IMG/VR virus record: IMGVR_UViG_3300011445_000038
Coordinates: 1 to 43,581 of that record
DNA length: 43,581 nucleotides
Origin: a virus
Direction: 5' to 3' (one strand)
The notes below the pieces were generated by a model. That model did no database searches. It saw nothing but the letters and a program-made list of their open reading frames with translations, and had not been told where the DNA came from. The stretch's first letter is position 1, and every line of letters starts with the position of its first letter. Of the stretch, positions 1-8,360 are shown piece by piece. The position numbers were made by a program, and so were the translations under genes.

Positions 1-1437
1 CCGCACGCGTCCGGGATCGGCGACACGATGGTGGACAACGTGGTCGGGACCGGCTTCCGGCCACAGTCCCGCGTCAACCACGAGGAGCTCGGGATCACCG
101 AGAAGAAGGCGGAGGAGTGGCAGACCGCGTGCGAGCGCTGGTTCGAGCGGTGGGTCCCTCACGCTGACTCCACCGAACGCCAGAACTTCTATGGCCTGAC
201 GCGGCTCGCATACCGGTCGCGGATCGACAGCGGCGACGTGTTCGCGCACCACGTGATGATCGACGATCCCAGGCGTCCGCTGAGACACGCCATCGAGCTC
301 ATCGAGGCCGACCGCGTCGACACGCCCAGCGGCAAGGGCGCGGCGTCCACCGTGACCATCTCGCCGTATGCCCTCGAGGAGAGCGAGCTCCTGCGCATGG
401 GCGTGCAGCTCGGCGATCGCGGCCAGCCGCTCGGCTACTGGGTGAGCAAGTTCCACCCGGGAATCATCGGCTTCGTGCCGGAGCGCAACTACGCGTTCGT
501 GCCCCGCTACAACAAGGCCGGCCGCCAGAACATCATCCACCTGTTCCGGCAGAAGCGGGTGGGCCAGACGCGCGGCGAGCCGCTGCTCAGCTCGGCCCTC
601 GAGTCGTTCGAGGACTTCGACCACTACATGGACAACGAGCTGATGGCAGCTCGGATCGCGTCCTGCTACGCGGGGTTCATCAAGAAGGCGTCACCGCTTC
701 CCGCCGCCGAGGGTGCCTTGGACGGAGACGCCGGCACCGACCTCGAGGGCCGCCGGCAGAAGCTGGCACCCGGGATCCTGGAGTACCTCGAGCCGGGCGA
801 GTCCATCGAGTTTGGGAACCCGATGCGCCCGGGCCAGTCGTTCGAGCCGTTCACCGCAGCGGTGCTGCGCACGTTCGCCGCGGCGACGGGGCTCAGCTAC
901 GAGCAGGTGAGCAAGGACTTCCGCCGCTCGACCTACAGCAGCTCGCGCCAGGCCCTGATCGAGGTCCGGCGCATGTTCCGCTGCGAGCAGGTCTACATGG
1001 TCTGCCACTTCTGCGACCCCCAGTGGCAGATGGTGATCGAGGAGGGCTGGCTGCGCGGCGAGCTGCCGGGTGTCCCGCTCTACGACAACTTCGAGGCCTG
1101 GACGCGCGCGCGCTGGAGCCGCCCGGGCATGGGATGGGTCGACCCGGTCAAGGAGGCCCAGGCGGCCAAGCTGCGGATGGACTCGGGCTTCAGCACGCTG
1201 CAGGACGAGTGCGGTGGGCAGGAACTCGACTGGGAGGACGTGCTGCACCAGCTCGCGCGCGAGCAGAAGCGCGTGAAGGAGCTGGGCGTCGTGCTGCAGC
1301 CGCCGGCCGGCGCCGCGGCGCCGGCACCAGGGTCGGCCGCGCCGCCTACCGATGGCGATGAGGAAGACGAGGACCAGCAGCCGGGCGAAGAGACCGAGCC
1401 TGCGGACCAGGTGGAGGAGGAGGCCGCGACGCGATGA
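1..1437 (+). CDS. Portal protein, C-terminal part (5' end cut by window edge)
   Basis: Lambda gpB-type portal: a dodecameric ring at the capsid vertex through which DNA is packaged and ejected, and on which the neck assembles. The frame is open from base 1, and the first residues (PHASGIGDTMVDNVVGTGFR) match the conserved early portal segment around NVVGTG. The next 350 residues keep the family pattern (AHHVMIDDP, RGEPLLSSALE, GLSYEQVSKDFRRSTYSSSRQ). The last 50 residues are an acidic, Pro/Ala-rich tail. The ATG at 28 is an internal Met, not the start. The missing N-terminus is the ORF beginning at 43334. It overlaps the protease gene by 4 bases (ATGA). Family assignment is confident; it rests on motif recall rather than a search. 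Confidence 0.93.
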   Translation, partial: PHASGIGDTMVDNVVGTGFRPQSRVNHEELGITEKKAEEWQTACERWFERWVPHADSTERQNFYGLTRLAYRSRIDSGDVFAHHVMIDDPRRPLRHAIELIEADRVDTPSGKGAASTVTISPYALEESELLRMGVQLGDRGQPLGYWVSKFHPGIIGFVPERNYAFVPRYNKAGRQNIIHLFRQKRVGQTRGEPLLSSALESFEDFDHYMDNELMAARIASCYAGFIKKASPLPAAEGALDGDAGTDLEGRRQKLAPGILEYLEPGESIEFGNPMRPGQSFEPFTAAVLRTFAAATGLSYEQVSKDFRRSTYSSSRQALIEVRRMFRCEQVYMVCHFCDPQWQMVIEEGWLRGELPGVPLYDNFEAWTRARWSRPGMGWVDPVKEAQAAKLRMDSGFSTLQDECGGQELDWEDVLHQLAREQKRVKELGVVLQPPAGAAAPAPGSAAPPTDGDEEDEDQQPGEETEPADQVEEEAATR

Positions 1438-2945
1438 CCAACGCCCAGTGCAGCCCGCTGCTCGACTACCTCCTGGCCAAGGCCTGGGCGATGGACCAGG
1501 GCGTCTTGAAGCAGCTCGCCGCGATCGTCGTTCGCCACGTCCAAGGGGTCCGCCTCTCCGACGAGGAGGTCGCCGCGGTGGTCGCCGGGCGCGAGGACCG
1601 GGTCCCTGCGCCATCCTCCACGCTGGACGTGGTCGGTTCGGTCGCCGTGATCCCGATCGCGGGCGTCATCGCCAAGTACGCCCGCCAGGTGAACGGCGCC
1701 TCCCAGCCGCGCGGCACCTCGACCCAGGCGGTCGGCAAGACCCTGCGCGAGGCGCTCGCGCGCCCGGACGTGAAGTCCATCCTGCTCAACGTCGACAGCC
1801 CCGGCGGGACGGTCGACGGTGTGACCGAGCTCGCCGACCTGGTGCACGCGGCGCGCGAGCAGAAGCCGATCGTCACCTACGCCAACGGCCTGATGGCCAG
1901 CGCCGCCCTCTGGATTGGCAGCCAGGCCAACCGCGTCGTGGCCAGCCGCGACGCCGCGGTCGGGTCGATCGGGGTCTACGTGGCGATCCAGGACCTGAGC
2001 CGCCTCGCCAAGAACGAGGGCGTCGAGGTCCACCTGGTGTCGACCGGCCGCTTCAAGGGCATCGGTGTGCCGGGGACCCAGATCACCGACGACCAGCTCG
2101 GCTCGATCCAGCGCGAGATCGACGCGTACTACGACCTGTTCATCGAGGCCGTCGCGCGCGGCCGCGGGATGTCGACCGAGCGCGCCCGCGAGCTCGGGGA
2201 CGGCGCCGTGCACATCGGCGCCCAGGCCGTGGCGCAGGGCCTTGCTGATGGCATCGGCGAGCTCGCCGCGCTGATCGCAGAACTCAACGGCGGCGCCGCT
2301 TCGGTGCCGTCGTCCGTGGCCGCAACCGCGGCCGTCACCGTGCCCCAGGCATCCGGAGCGCCAGAAGCTGGCGTCCGCGCCACGGCGGCACCACCTCACG
2401 AGGAACCCATGTCAGGGACTTCGAACCAGGGCCCCCAGGAGCCCATGACGGCCGAGCGCTTCAAGGCCGAGCATCCTGGCCTCTACGCGGCGGTCCGCGA
2501 AGCGGCTGTCAAGGAAGGCGCGGCCCAGGAGCGGGCACGCATGTCCGAGCTCTTCGACGCCTGCCCGGACGCTCACCGGGAGCTGCTCGGCAAGCTCGTC
2601 AAGGACGGCTTGTCCGTGGCCGATGGCCTGAAGGCCATCCTCGCCGACGACCGCCGCATGCGCGGCAACCGCCTCGCCGCCATCACCGGCGCCGCCAGCG
2701 ATCCGGTTGGCGTGCCGGCCGAGCCGGCCAAGCCGGCGGCCCCCGGCGCGACCGTCCACGAGTTCGCCAGCGACCAGGAGCGCTGGAAGGCCGAGTTCGA
2801 GAAGCTCGGCGGCGAGCTCGACGGCAAGAAGGTCACGGCCGCGGAGCTCCGCGCGGAGTTCGGCGACCTGAAGTACTACCTCGCGCACCGCGCCGGCGAG
2901 GCCGCGGGCGCGTTCACGCGCGGCGCCAAGAAGGGAAAGAGGTGA
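1434..2945 (+). CDS. S49 (SppA/ClpP-like) head maturation protease with C-terminal scaffold region
   Basis: Lambda gpC-like serine protease that processes the prohead. Residues 60-270 hold the S49 fold: DSPGG at 121-125 (oxyanion region), the nucleophile Ser156 in GLMASAALW, and the general-base Lys208 in STGRFKGIG, giving the Ser-Lys dyad of this family. Residues 270-330 are an Ala/Val/Pro-rich linker. Residues 326-503 are charged and helical, resembling a scaffold. At 503 residues it is the size of a protease-scaffold fusion (lambda gpC is 439). An in-frame ATG at 2409 with an upstream GAGGA could make the scaffold alone. The gene starts in the portal stop (ATGA) and is followed 3 bases later by the cement gene, so all are probably co-translated. 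Confidence 0.92.
   Translation: MTNAQCSPLLDYLLAKAWAMDQGVLKQLAAIVVRHVQGVRLSDEEVAAVVAGREDRVPAPSSTLDVVGSVAVIPIAGVIAKYARQVNGASQPRGTSTQAVGKTLREALARPDVKSILLNVDSPGGTVDGVTELADLVHAAREQKPIVTYANGLMASAALWIGSQANRVVASRDAAVGSIGVYVAIQDLSRLAKNEGVEVHLVSTGRFKGIGVPGTQITDDQLGSIQREIDAYYDLFIEAVARGRGMSTERARELGDGAVHIGAQAVAQGLADGIGELAALIAELNGGAASVPSSVAATAAVTVPQASGAPEAGVRATAAPPHEEPMSGTSNQGPQEPMTAERFKAEHPGLYAAVREAAVKEGAAQERARMSELFDACPDAHRELLGKLVKDGLSVADGLKAILADDRRMRGNRLAAITGAASDPVGVPAEPAKPAAPGATVHEFASDQERWKAEFEKLGGELDGKKVTAAELRAEFGDLKYYLAHRAGEAAGAFTRGAKKGKR
2409..2945 (+). CDS. Possible internal-start scaffolding protein (Nu3-like) nested in the protease gene
   Basis: An in-frame ATG lies at codon 326 of the protease, preceded by ACGAGGAACCC, a Shine-Dalgarno-like stretch 4-5 bases upstream. 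The product would be 178 residues (MSGTSNQGPQEPMTAERFKA onward), helical and charged with a basic end (GAKKGKR). It is Met-initiated just after the Ala/Pro linker that ends the protease domain. Lambda makes its scaffold Nu3 from such an internal start in gene C, and the gene order here is the same. The site is seen; its use is inferred. Confidence 0.5.
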   Translation: MSGTSNQGPQEPMTAERFKAEHPGLYAAVREAAVKEGAAQERARMSELFDACPDAHRELLGKLVKDGLSVADGLKAILADDRRMRGNRLAAITGAASDPVGVPAEPAKPAAPGATVHEFASDQERWKAEFEKLGGELDGKKVTAAELRAEFGDLKYYLAHRAGEAAGAFTRGAKKGKR

Positions 2946-2948
2946 CCT

Positions 2949-3380
2949 ATGACTGCTCTCTCCGCTGAGGGCCAACGGCGCCTCAACCACACCAAGCCGT
3001 TCGCCCTGCACGCCGTACTCACGGCGACGAAGGTCTGGGCCGGCTCCGCCGTCTGCAAGGAGACCGCCGCGACCGGAGTCCGCAAGGTCGCCTCCGGTCT
3101 CACCGCCCCGCTCTTCATGGGGTTCGCGGTCGAGACCGTGGACAACACCGGCGCCACCGGCGCGAAGGACGCCCTCCTGTCTGAGGAGGGCTACGTCGAA
3201 GTCACCACCATCACCGGTGCGGACAGCCTCGACGACGTCGGGACCCAGGTCTACCTGGGCGACGACGGCGACGGGTGGGACACCACCGCCGGCACCAGGG
3301 TCTCCGTCGGGAAGATCGCAAACTTCCGCGACGGCAAGTTCATCGTCTTCTACCAAGCCGCTCACCTGCGGTCGGTCTGA
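2949..3380 (+). CDS. Capsid cement/decoration protein (DUF2190-like, lambda D position)
   Basis: A 143-residue protein rich in Thr, Val and Gly. The pattern is typical of phage capsid cement proteins: a mid-protein segment with VSVGKIANFRDGKFIVF preceded by VYLGDDGDGWDTT. Such proteins sit on the outside of expanded capsids and stabilise them. It lies between protease and major capsid genes, exactly where lambda gpD lies. The start is ATG with AGGTGA overlapping the upstream stop codon, so translation is probably coupled. Family by pattern and position; decoration versus a DUF2190 'recombinase' label is a naming issue only. Confidence 0.75.
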   Translation: MTALSAEGQRRLNHTKPFALHAVLTATKVWAGSAVCKETAATGVRKVASGLTAPLFMGFAVETVDNTGATGAKDALLSEEGYVEVTTITGADSLDDVGTQVYLGDDGDGWDTTAGTRVSVGKIANFRDGKFIVFYQAAHLRSV

Positions 3381-3396
3381 GGGAGGGTCACCTACC

Positions 3397-4323
3397 ATGG
3401 CACTTGGCAACCTTGGCAGCCGGGCGATTCGCGCCCGGCTGTTCCACGACATCACGGCGCCGCGACCCGAGGACTGGGTCACCAAGCTGGCGGGTCCCGT
3501 CCTGGACAGCGATCAGGAATCGGAGACCTACGCCGGCCTGGGCAACATCCGAGGCGTCTCGGAGTGGAAGGGCAAGCGCATGCCGCACGACCTGCGGCCT
3601 GTCGAGTACGTCCTCCGCAACCAGAAGTTCTCGGCCGAGCTCACGGTCTACGGCGACGAGCGCCGGCGCAACAAGACGGGCCAGGTCGAGCGCCGCATCG
3701 GCCAGCTCACCGCACGCGTCAACCAGCACTGGCAGAAGCTGGTGGCGAACCTGCTCAACAACGGCGCGACCAACCTCGCGTACGACGGGGTCGCGTTCTA
3801 CTCCAACGCGCACACGGAGAACGGCAGCGCCAACCAGACCAACATCGTGGCCCAGGGCGGCGGCGCCGACCCGACGGCCGGGGCGATGGAGGCCGGCATC
3901 CTCAACGCCGTCGAGGTCCTGCTCAACCTCAAGGACGACGTGGGCGAGCCGATCAACGAGGACGTCACCGAGTTCCTCGTGACCGTCCCGATCCCGCTCC
4001 TGTCGGCCGCGGCCGCGGCACTCGGTGCGGACGTGATCGTCGACACCGCCGGCGCCGGCGGTCGCACGAACGTGCTCAACGTCCTCGGCGGGCTCAACTT
4101 CACGTTGGCCTGGACCTCGCGGCTGACCAACGCCGCGCGCGCCTTCGTCTCGGTCGCGGACGGCCAGGCGCTCATCCGCCAGGACGAGTTCATCGAGATC
4201 ACCAGCAAGGCGGAGAACTCCGACTACGAGCACGACAACGACGCCCACGAGCACGGCGTCCTCCTGTCGCGCGGCGCGGGCTACGGCTCGTGGCAGAAGT
4301 CGTCACAGGTCACGTTCTCGTGA
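3397..4323 (+). CDS. Major capsid protein, Mu gpT-type
   Basis: The capsid shell subunit, 308 residues. The segment YDGVAFYSNAHTENGSANQT near residue 130 is the hallmark of the Mu-like major head subunit gpT family. The first third (ARLFHDITAPRPEDWVTKLA, then WKGKRMPHDLRP) also fits. I chose the ATG at 3397 because GGGAGGGTCACC lies just upstream. The frame stays open 60 codons further 5', but that stretch overlaps the cement gene in another frame. A gpT-type shell inside an otherwise lambda-ordered module, with a lambda-type portal and S49 protease, is a recurrent but mosaic combination. Confidence 0.87.
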   Translation: MALGNLGSRAIRARLFHDITAPRPEDWVTKLAGPVLDSDQESETYAGLGNIRGVSEWKGKRMPHDLRPVEYVLRNQKFSAELTVYGDERRRNKTGQVERRIGQLTARVNQHWQKLVANLLNNGATNLAYDGVAFYSNAHTENGSANQTNIVAQGGGADPTAGAMEAGILNAVEVLLNLKDDVGEPINEDVTEFLVTVPIPLLSAAAAALGADVIVDTAGAGGRTNVLNVLGGLNFTLAWTSRLTNAARAFVSVADGQALIRQDEFIEITSKAENSDYEHDNDAHEHGVLLSRGAGYGSWQKSSQVTFS

Positions 4324-4340
4324 CCAGGAGCTGATCCCCG

Positions 4341-4613
4341 ATGAAGATCGAGATCCTGTTCTCTCGGCGGCGCCGCGGGCCCGACGGCCTGTGGTGCCCG
4401 ACCGAGGTGCCGCTCATGGTCGGCCACGTGCCGCCAGGCATCGACCCGGAGGAGGCGCTGGAGCTGCTCAAGCGACACGGCCTCATCGTCCGCAAGGTGC
4501 CCGATGGCGATGCCGATGCCGACACCGGCGACGCGGCCGACGAGGGCGATCCGCCTCCCCCGCCAGGTGCCCCTCCCGCCCCTCCCCGGAAGGAGAAGAA
4601 GCGCAAGCCGTGA
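4341..4613 (+). CDS. Small acidic/proline-rich protein at the lambda FI position
   Basis: A 90-residue protein of unknown family. Residues 1-53 look folded (MKIEILFSRRRRGPDGLW onward). Residues 54-75 are Asp/Ala-rich and acidic, followed by a Pro run and a basic tail (KEKKRKP). AGGAG precedes the ATG. It lies between the capsid gene and the FII-like neck gene, with which it shares a GTGA overlap. A head or packaging accessory role is an inference from position only. Confidence 0.6.
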   Translation: MKIEILFSRRRRGPDGLWCPTEVPLMVGHVPPGIDPEEALELLKRHGLIVRKVPDGDADADTGDAADEGDPPPPPGAPPAPPRKEKKRKP

Positions 4614-4969
4614 CGCTGGCGGACCTCATCCGCGAAGACGCTCTGCGGGTCTTCCTCAACGAGGACGACTTCGCAGAGCCGGTCACGTACTACCTGGAGG
4701 GCCACCTGTACAAACCGCGCCAGATCTCGGCGCTGGTCGATCGCGACCCGCCGGCGGTGGTCGGGCCTGACGATGGCGGCTCTCCCCGCAACGAGATCAC
4801 CATCCGGGTCGGCAACGACCCGACCGGTGCGCGGGGGATCGCGGAGGTCCAGGTCCAGGTCGACCTGGTGGACTGCCCCGCGCAGAAGGGCGGCGAGCCG
4901 GTGCGCTGGCGCGTGCTCGAGCTGCTCAACCAGGATGCCGGCACGTGGACCCTCCGGTGCGCGCAGTGA
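4610..4969 (+). CDS. Putative head-tail joining protein (FII position)
   Basis: A 119-residue protein starting at a GTG that overlaps the upstream stop (GTGA). It opens MTLADLIREDALRVFLNEDD, then FAEPVTYY, RQISALVDRDPP, and a beta-rich second half ending RVLELLNQDAGTWTLRCAQ. This pattern is seen in small neck proteins of lambda-like head modules that complete the head vertex and dock the tail. Lambda FII is 117 residues and occupies the same slot before Z and U. The family is assigned by length, position and pattern. Confidence 0.6.
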   Translation: MTLADLIREDALRVFLNEDDFAEPVTYYLEGHLYKPRQISALVDRDPPAVVGPDDGGSPRNEITIRVGNDPTGARGIAEVQVQVDLVDCPAQKGGEPVRWRVLELLNQDAGTWTLRCAQ

Positions 4970-5613
4970 GCAGCATCGCCCTCAAGATGGACACCGCCAC
5001 GATCGAGCGGGGCTTCCGCGAGTGCCCCAAGATCATGGCGAAGTACGTCACGGAGGGCATCAAGCGCGTCCTGCTGGGCTTCCGGAAGGACTTCTTCGCC
5101 AAGACCCCGGTCAACCTGACGCGGCTCGGCAGGACGCGCTTCTGGCCGATCGACGTCAAGAACGTCACCAAGCTCGGGGACATCTCGGGCAGCCTGCGGA
5201 CGGGCTCGCCAGTGGCGTTCGCGCACGAGACCGGCGCGACGATCAAGCCGACCGGCGGCCGCAAGAAGATCGCGGAGCCGATCATGGGGGCCCGCGGGAA
5301 GGGACTCCGGCGGAAGAAGGAGTTCAGCTCGCCCTTCAATGTCCGGCGGCAGCTCCTCACGAAGTACGTCACGATCCGCACGCGCCGGGGCAACCTGGTG
5401 CTCAAGCCGAAGGAGTTCTCCCGGGGCCGGAAGTGGGTGCTCGGCAAGGCGGCCTGGCTGCTGGTCGACGAGATCAAGCTGAAGCCGCGGCTGCAGTTCA
5501 TCGAGCAGTGGGAGAAGGGGCTGCCGGAAGCCGAGCGCCGCTTCGGCGAGCGCATCGACGACGCGGTCAAGGAGGCCTTCGAGAAGAAGGGGATCAGCCT
5601 CCGTGCCGGCTAG
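4966..5613 (+). CDS. Minor tail protein Z / HK97 gp10-like tail completion protein
   Basis: A 215-residue protein from a GTG at 4966 that overlaps the previous stop (an ATG at 4945 is also in frame). FAHETGATIKP in the middle followed by GGRKKIAEPI is the usual core of gpZ/gp10-type proteins, which act at the head-proximal end of the tail. The N-terminal half (FRKDFFAKTPVNLTRLGRTR) is also typical. It is strongly basic. It sits between the FII-like and U-like genes, as in lambda. Confidence 0.68.
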   Translation: MSSIALKMDTATIERGFRECPKIMAKYVTEGIKRVLLGFRKDFFAKTPVNLTRLGRTRFWPIDVKNVTKLGDISGSLRTGSPVAFAHETGATIKPTGGRKKIAEPIMGARGKGLRRKKEFSSPFNVRRQLLTKYVTIRTRRGNLVLKPKEFSRGRKWVLGKAAWLLVDEIKLKPRLQFIEQWEKGLPEAERRFGERIDDAVKEAFEKKGISLRAG

Positions 5614-6136
5614 CCCGAGCATCCTCGAGGGGATCCTGCAGAGCGTCGCGGCCGCGGTGCAGGGCATCAACCAGGACGACGGCTACGCCCACGACATGCC
5701 GGCCAAGAGGGTGTTCCGCCTGCGTCACCGCGGCGAGCCCAACGTCGGCGAGGGCGTGTCGGCGAACGTGGCCTGGCTCAACGAGACCAGCGAGGAGGAG
5801 TCCACCACGGCCCACGACGCACAGGCCCCGGGCGGCGAGGTGCGCTTCTTCGGCCAGGCACGGACCATCGCTCAGGTGGTGGTGGACGTGTTTGCCTTGC
5901 CGCGCGCGCAGGGCATCCCGGCCAAGAACCATGACGCCGACCTGGTGGCCTGGGTCGCCGACGTGGTCAGGGCCGTCATGCTGGACAAGCACCGCACCGT
6001 GCCAGGCGGGACGGCGCGGGCGCTCCAGACCGTGGCCGGCGATCGCTCGCCCTGGCGCACGCCGAAGTACTTCGGGGTCTCCGTGGCGTTCGCCGTCCAC
6101 TACATCCACCGGGAGGAGGACCCGTCGCACCCATGA
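5603..6136 (+). CDS. Putative tail terminator protein (U position)
   Basis: A 177-residue protein from a GTG start, overlapping gene Z by 11 bases. It has the layout of siphophage tail terminators: an N-terminal helix (ILEGILQSVAAAVQ), a beta core, and a closing strand FGVSVAFAVHYIHREEDP, where the family usually ends in H-Y-x-H-x-x-D-P. Terminators cap the tail tube at the length set by the tape measure. Assignment rests on the C-terminal motif and on lying just before the tail tube region. Confidence 0.6.
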   Translation: MPASPSILEGILQSVAAAVQGINQDDGYAHDMPAKRVFRLRHRGEPNVGEGVSANVAWLNETSEEESTTAHDAQAPGGEVRFFGQARTIAQVVVDVFALPRAQGIPAKNHDADLVAWVADVVRAVMLDKHRTVPGGTARALQTVAGDRSPWRTPKYFGVSVAFAVHYIHREEDPSHP

Positions 6137-6477
6137 GCGACCTCATCGCTCCCTTCGCCCGGTACGTCGTCGCGCGCGAGCTGCCGCTCGCCGCGAGCGA
6201 CTTCGAGCAGGGCTGCAGCATCGCCGAGGCGACCGACGACCGGGTGCCGCGCCGCTGGCAGCTGGACTTCACCGGCATGCCCGACACCGTCATCGACCTG
6301 CTCGAGCAGGCGTTCGACAACCCGGACCACCGGCACGGCGGAGGGGAGCTCAGTTTCCACGCCCCGGACGGGACCGTGGTGACCGCCCGCACCGGGAGCT
6401 CGCTGCGGTGCGTGCGGCACGGGGTGGTGAACAACGACGCGAGTGTCGAGGTGATCGAACTTCTCTCGAGGGACTGA
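6133..6477 (+). CDS. Unknown small tail-module protein
   Basis: A 114-residue protein of no recognised family, starting in the U-like gene's stop (ATGA). It is mixed alpha/beta, with an HRHGGGELSFHAPDG segment in the middle and no membrane segment. It sits directly before the tail tube gene, where some phages carry an extra tail-completion or adaptor protein. Function is unknown. Confidence 0.6.
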   Translation: MSDLIAPFARYVVARELPLAASDFEQGCSIAEATDDRVPRRWQLDFTGMPDTVIDLLEQAFDNPDHRHGGGELSFHAPDGTVVTARTGSSLRCVRHGVVNNDASVEVIELLSRD

Positions 6478-6480
6478 CCT

Positions 6481-7887
6481 ATGCCGCACGCCTCACAGCA
6501 AATCCTGGTGATGCCGGAGACCATCGAGGGCACGACGCCGGCGTTCTCGGCCCCGGCCGCGGTCTACGCCTACGACGTCGACCACACCCACGATGCCGAC
6601 CTGATCGAGCTCTCGCCGGTCGGCAACACCATGTCCAAGCCGATCGCCCTGCTCGGCGGCCGACGGACGCAGATCACCTACGGGGTGGACCTCAAGCCGG
6701 GCGGCAACGGCGGCACCAGCCACCCGGTGGCGCCGGAGTTCGATTCGTCGTACCGCGCCTGCGGCGTCCGGCGGTGGCAGCTCTACGAGGTGAACATCGG
6801 CGCCATCGCCAGCGGGCCGATCGTGGACTTCGCCGCTTACACGGCCGCCACCAGCGGATCGGTCGGCTTCATCATGGGCGACTACGCCACCAGCGTGCCG
6901 AAGGTCTGCTACTGGCCGACGAACGGGGTGCCGATCGCCAACGCTGAGGTGGTGACCGTCGGCGCCGCCAGCTTCACCTCGAGCTCGGTCTCGACGGCAC
7001 ATGGGTTCATCTACGCGCCCACGTCGCGCGTGTGGGCGTCGGCGAACCGCGGCGCGTGGACCGGCACGCCTTCGGTGGGCGAGATCGTCAAGGGCGCACC
7101 GAGCGGCGGCATCGGCCGGCTGCTCGACCGCGGGATCCCGCTCGGCGGCGCCAGCGCGATCATGGTCGAGCCGATCCCGGGCTTCCCGATGCTGGCCAAC
7201 GCCGACGTCATCACCGCGCAGGCCTCGGGTGCCACGGCCACGCTGAGCAGCGGTGCGGCCGTGGTCGAGAACTACAGCGTCTCGCAACTGTTCAACATCG
7301 ACGGGATGGGCTTCCTGTCGTACGGCTGCCGCGGCAACGCGAAGTTCGACTGGAAGACCGGCGGCGTGTGCCGGCTCGAGTTCGCCTTCCAGGGCTACGA
7401 ACTCGCGGTGCTCGACACGCCGATGCTCAGCGGCACCTCCTACGACACGTCCATGCCGCCGCGGCTGGTCAGCGCGAGCGGATCCATCGACGCGGCGACG
7501 CTCGCGTGCGCCGGGCTGAGCATGGACCTGCAGAACGCGTTCTCGGCCATCCCGGACTGGAACACGCCGGAGGGCGCGCGGGTGACGCGCGTCGTGAACC
7601 GCAATCCGACCGGCCAGCTCGACTTCGATCTGGTGCCGGTGGCCGCCTACGACTTCTGGTCGAAGTGGCGGGCCGGCACGACGGCCAACCTCCGGCTCCG
7701 GTTGGGAACCGCGCAGAACCTGCCCTTCGGCAACATCGGCGGCGCGCTGTGGATCGACGCGCCGAGGGTCCAGTACCGCAAGCCCAAGGTGGGCAACCGC
7801 GACGGCAACGCCAACGTGGTGATCGACGTCGGCTACACCCGCAACACCGACGACGGGGACAACGAGCTCTTCATCCGCTGCCTCTGA
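6481..7887 (+). CDS. Major tail tube protein (V position) with inserted repeats
   Basis: The tail tube subunit, 468 residues. The N-terminus (MPHASQQILVMPETIEGTTP) and the block GNAKFDWKTGGVCRLEFAFQ followed by the C-terminal NPTGQLDFDLVPVAAYDFW and IDVGYTRNTDDGDNELF are typical of phage major tail proteins. It is about twice the usual length. Residues about 150-260 look like an insertion with two similar beta units (VGEIVKGAPSGGIGRLLDRG and NADVITAQASGATATLSSG), which may be displayed on the tube surface. The ATG follows a stop (CTGACCTATG). The next gene is the tail chaperone, as expected. Confidence 0.8.
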   Translation: MPHASQQILVMPETIEGTTPAFSAPAAVYAYDVDHTHDADLIELSPVGNTMSKPIALLGGRRTQITYGVDLKPGGNGGTSHPVAPEFDSSYRACGVRRWQLYEVNIGAIASGPIVDFAAYTAATSGSVGFIMGDYATSVPKVCYWPTNGVPIANAEVVTVGAASFTSSSVSTAHGFIYAPTSRVWASANRGAWTGTPSVGEIVKGAPSGGIGRLLDRGIPLGGASAIMVEPIPGFPMLANADVITAQASGATATLSSGAAVVENYSVSQLFNIDGMGFLSYGCRGNAKFDWKTGGVCRLEFAFQGYELAVLDTPMLSGTSYDTSMPPRLVSASGSIDAATLACAGLSMDLQNAFSAIPDWNTPEGARVTRVVNRNPTGQLDFDLVPVAAYDFWSKWRAGTTANLRLRLGTAQNLPFGNIGGALWIDAPRVQYRKPKVGNRDGNANVVIDVGYTRNTDDGDNELFIRCL

Positions 7888-7907
7888 AAGGAAGGACCGA
7901 CCGCACC

Positions 7908-8360
7908 ATGGCAATCGCAACCAGACCCGGCCAGACCTGGCCCTACATCCTGCGCCGGGAGCGCGTGCCGGACGGTGCGAAGCCCGAGGAGGCGCAGCGG
8001 ATCAAGGCCGAGCAGACCGTGTGGAAGCTCGGCCACGTCAGCCTGACGGATCGCGCGGCGCTCGAGGACCAGGCCTACCTGCTCGACGCGCCCACGAAGC
8101 AGGTCACGTCGAGCGCTGGCAGCAACCGGCTGACCGTCCTCCGCCTCGGCCTGAAGGGCTTCGAGAACTTCCGGGTTCGCGAGGACGACGGCAAGCTGAC
8201 GCAGGTCGAGTGGCAGACGCGGAGCGCCATCGAGCTCGGGCGGCGTCGGGATGTGCCCACGGACGAGATCCTCGATCTCATCGATCCCGAAGACCGGGAC
8301 GAACTCGCGGAGGCGATCAAGGAGGGGCAGAGGCTGACGACGGAGGAAAAAAAAGGCTAG
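7908..8360 (+). CDS. Tail assembly chaperone, short form (gpG-like)
   Basis: A 150-residue protein between tail tube and tape measure. In siphophages this slot holds the chaperone that coats the tape measure and recruits tube subunits. AAGGAAGG lies upstream of the ATG. It ends GQRLTTEEKKG, where the codons for EKKG run through eight consecutive A residues immediately before the stop. That is the classic place for the -1 slip that makes the long GT form. Start chosen at 7908 because 5' codons overlap the tube gene. Confidence 0.78.
   Translation: MAIATRPGQTWPYILRRERVPDGAKPEEAQRIKAEQTVWKLGHVSLTDRAALEDQAYLLDAPTKQVTSSAGSNRLTVLRLGLKGFENFRVREDDGKLTQVEWQTRSAIELGRRRDVPTDEILDLIDPEDRDELAEAIKEGQRLTTEEKKG
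8348..8354 (+). other. Slippery heptamer A AAA AAA for -1 frameshifting
   Basis: Eight consecutive A residues (8347-8354) are read in the 0 frame as GAA AAA AAA GGC TAG. Tandem slippage of two lysine tRNAs by one base keeps full pairing and moves the ribosome into the long open frame downstream. A homopolymer of this length is exceptional in such GC-rich DNA, and its position 3 bases before a codon that is followed by a stop, between tail tube and tape measure, matches siphophage G/GT sites. Confidence 0.75.

Noticed and set aside
1-20. Left edge bases resembling a library adaptor
   Set aside because: The bases translate in frame into the conserved portal block before NVVGTG, so they are genuine phage sequence.
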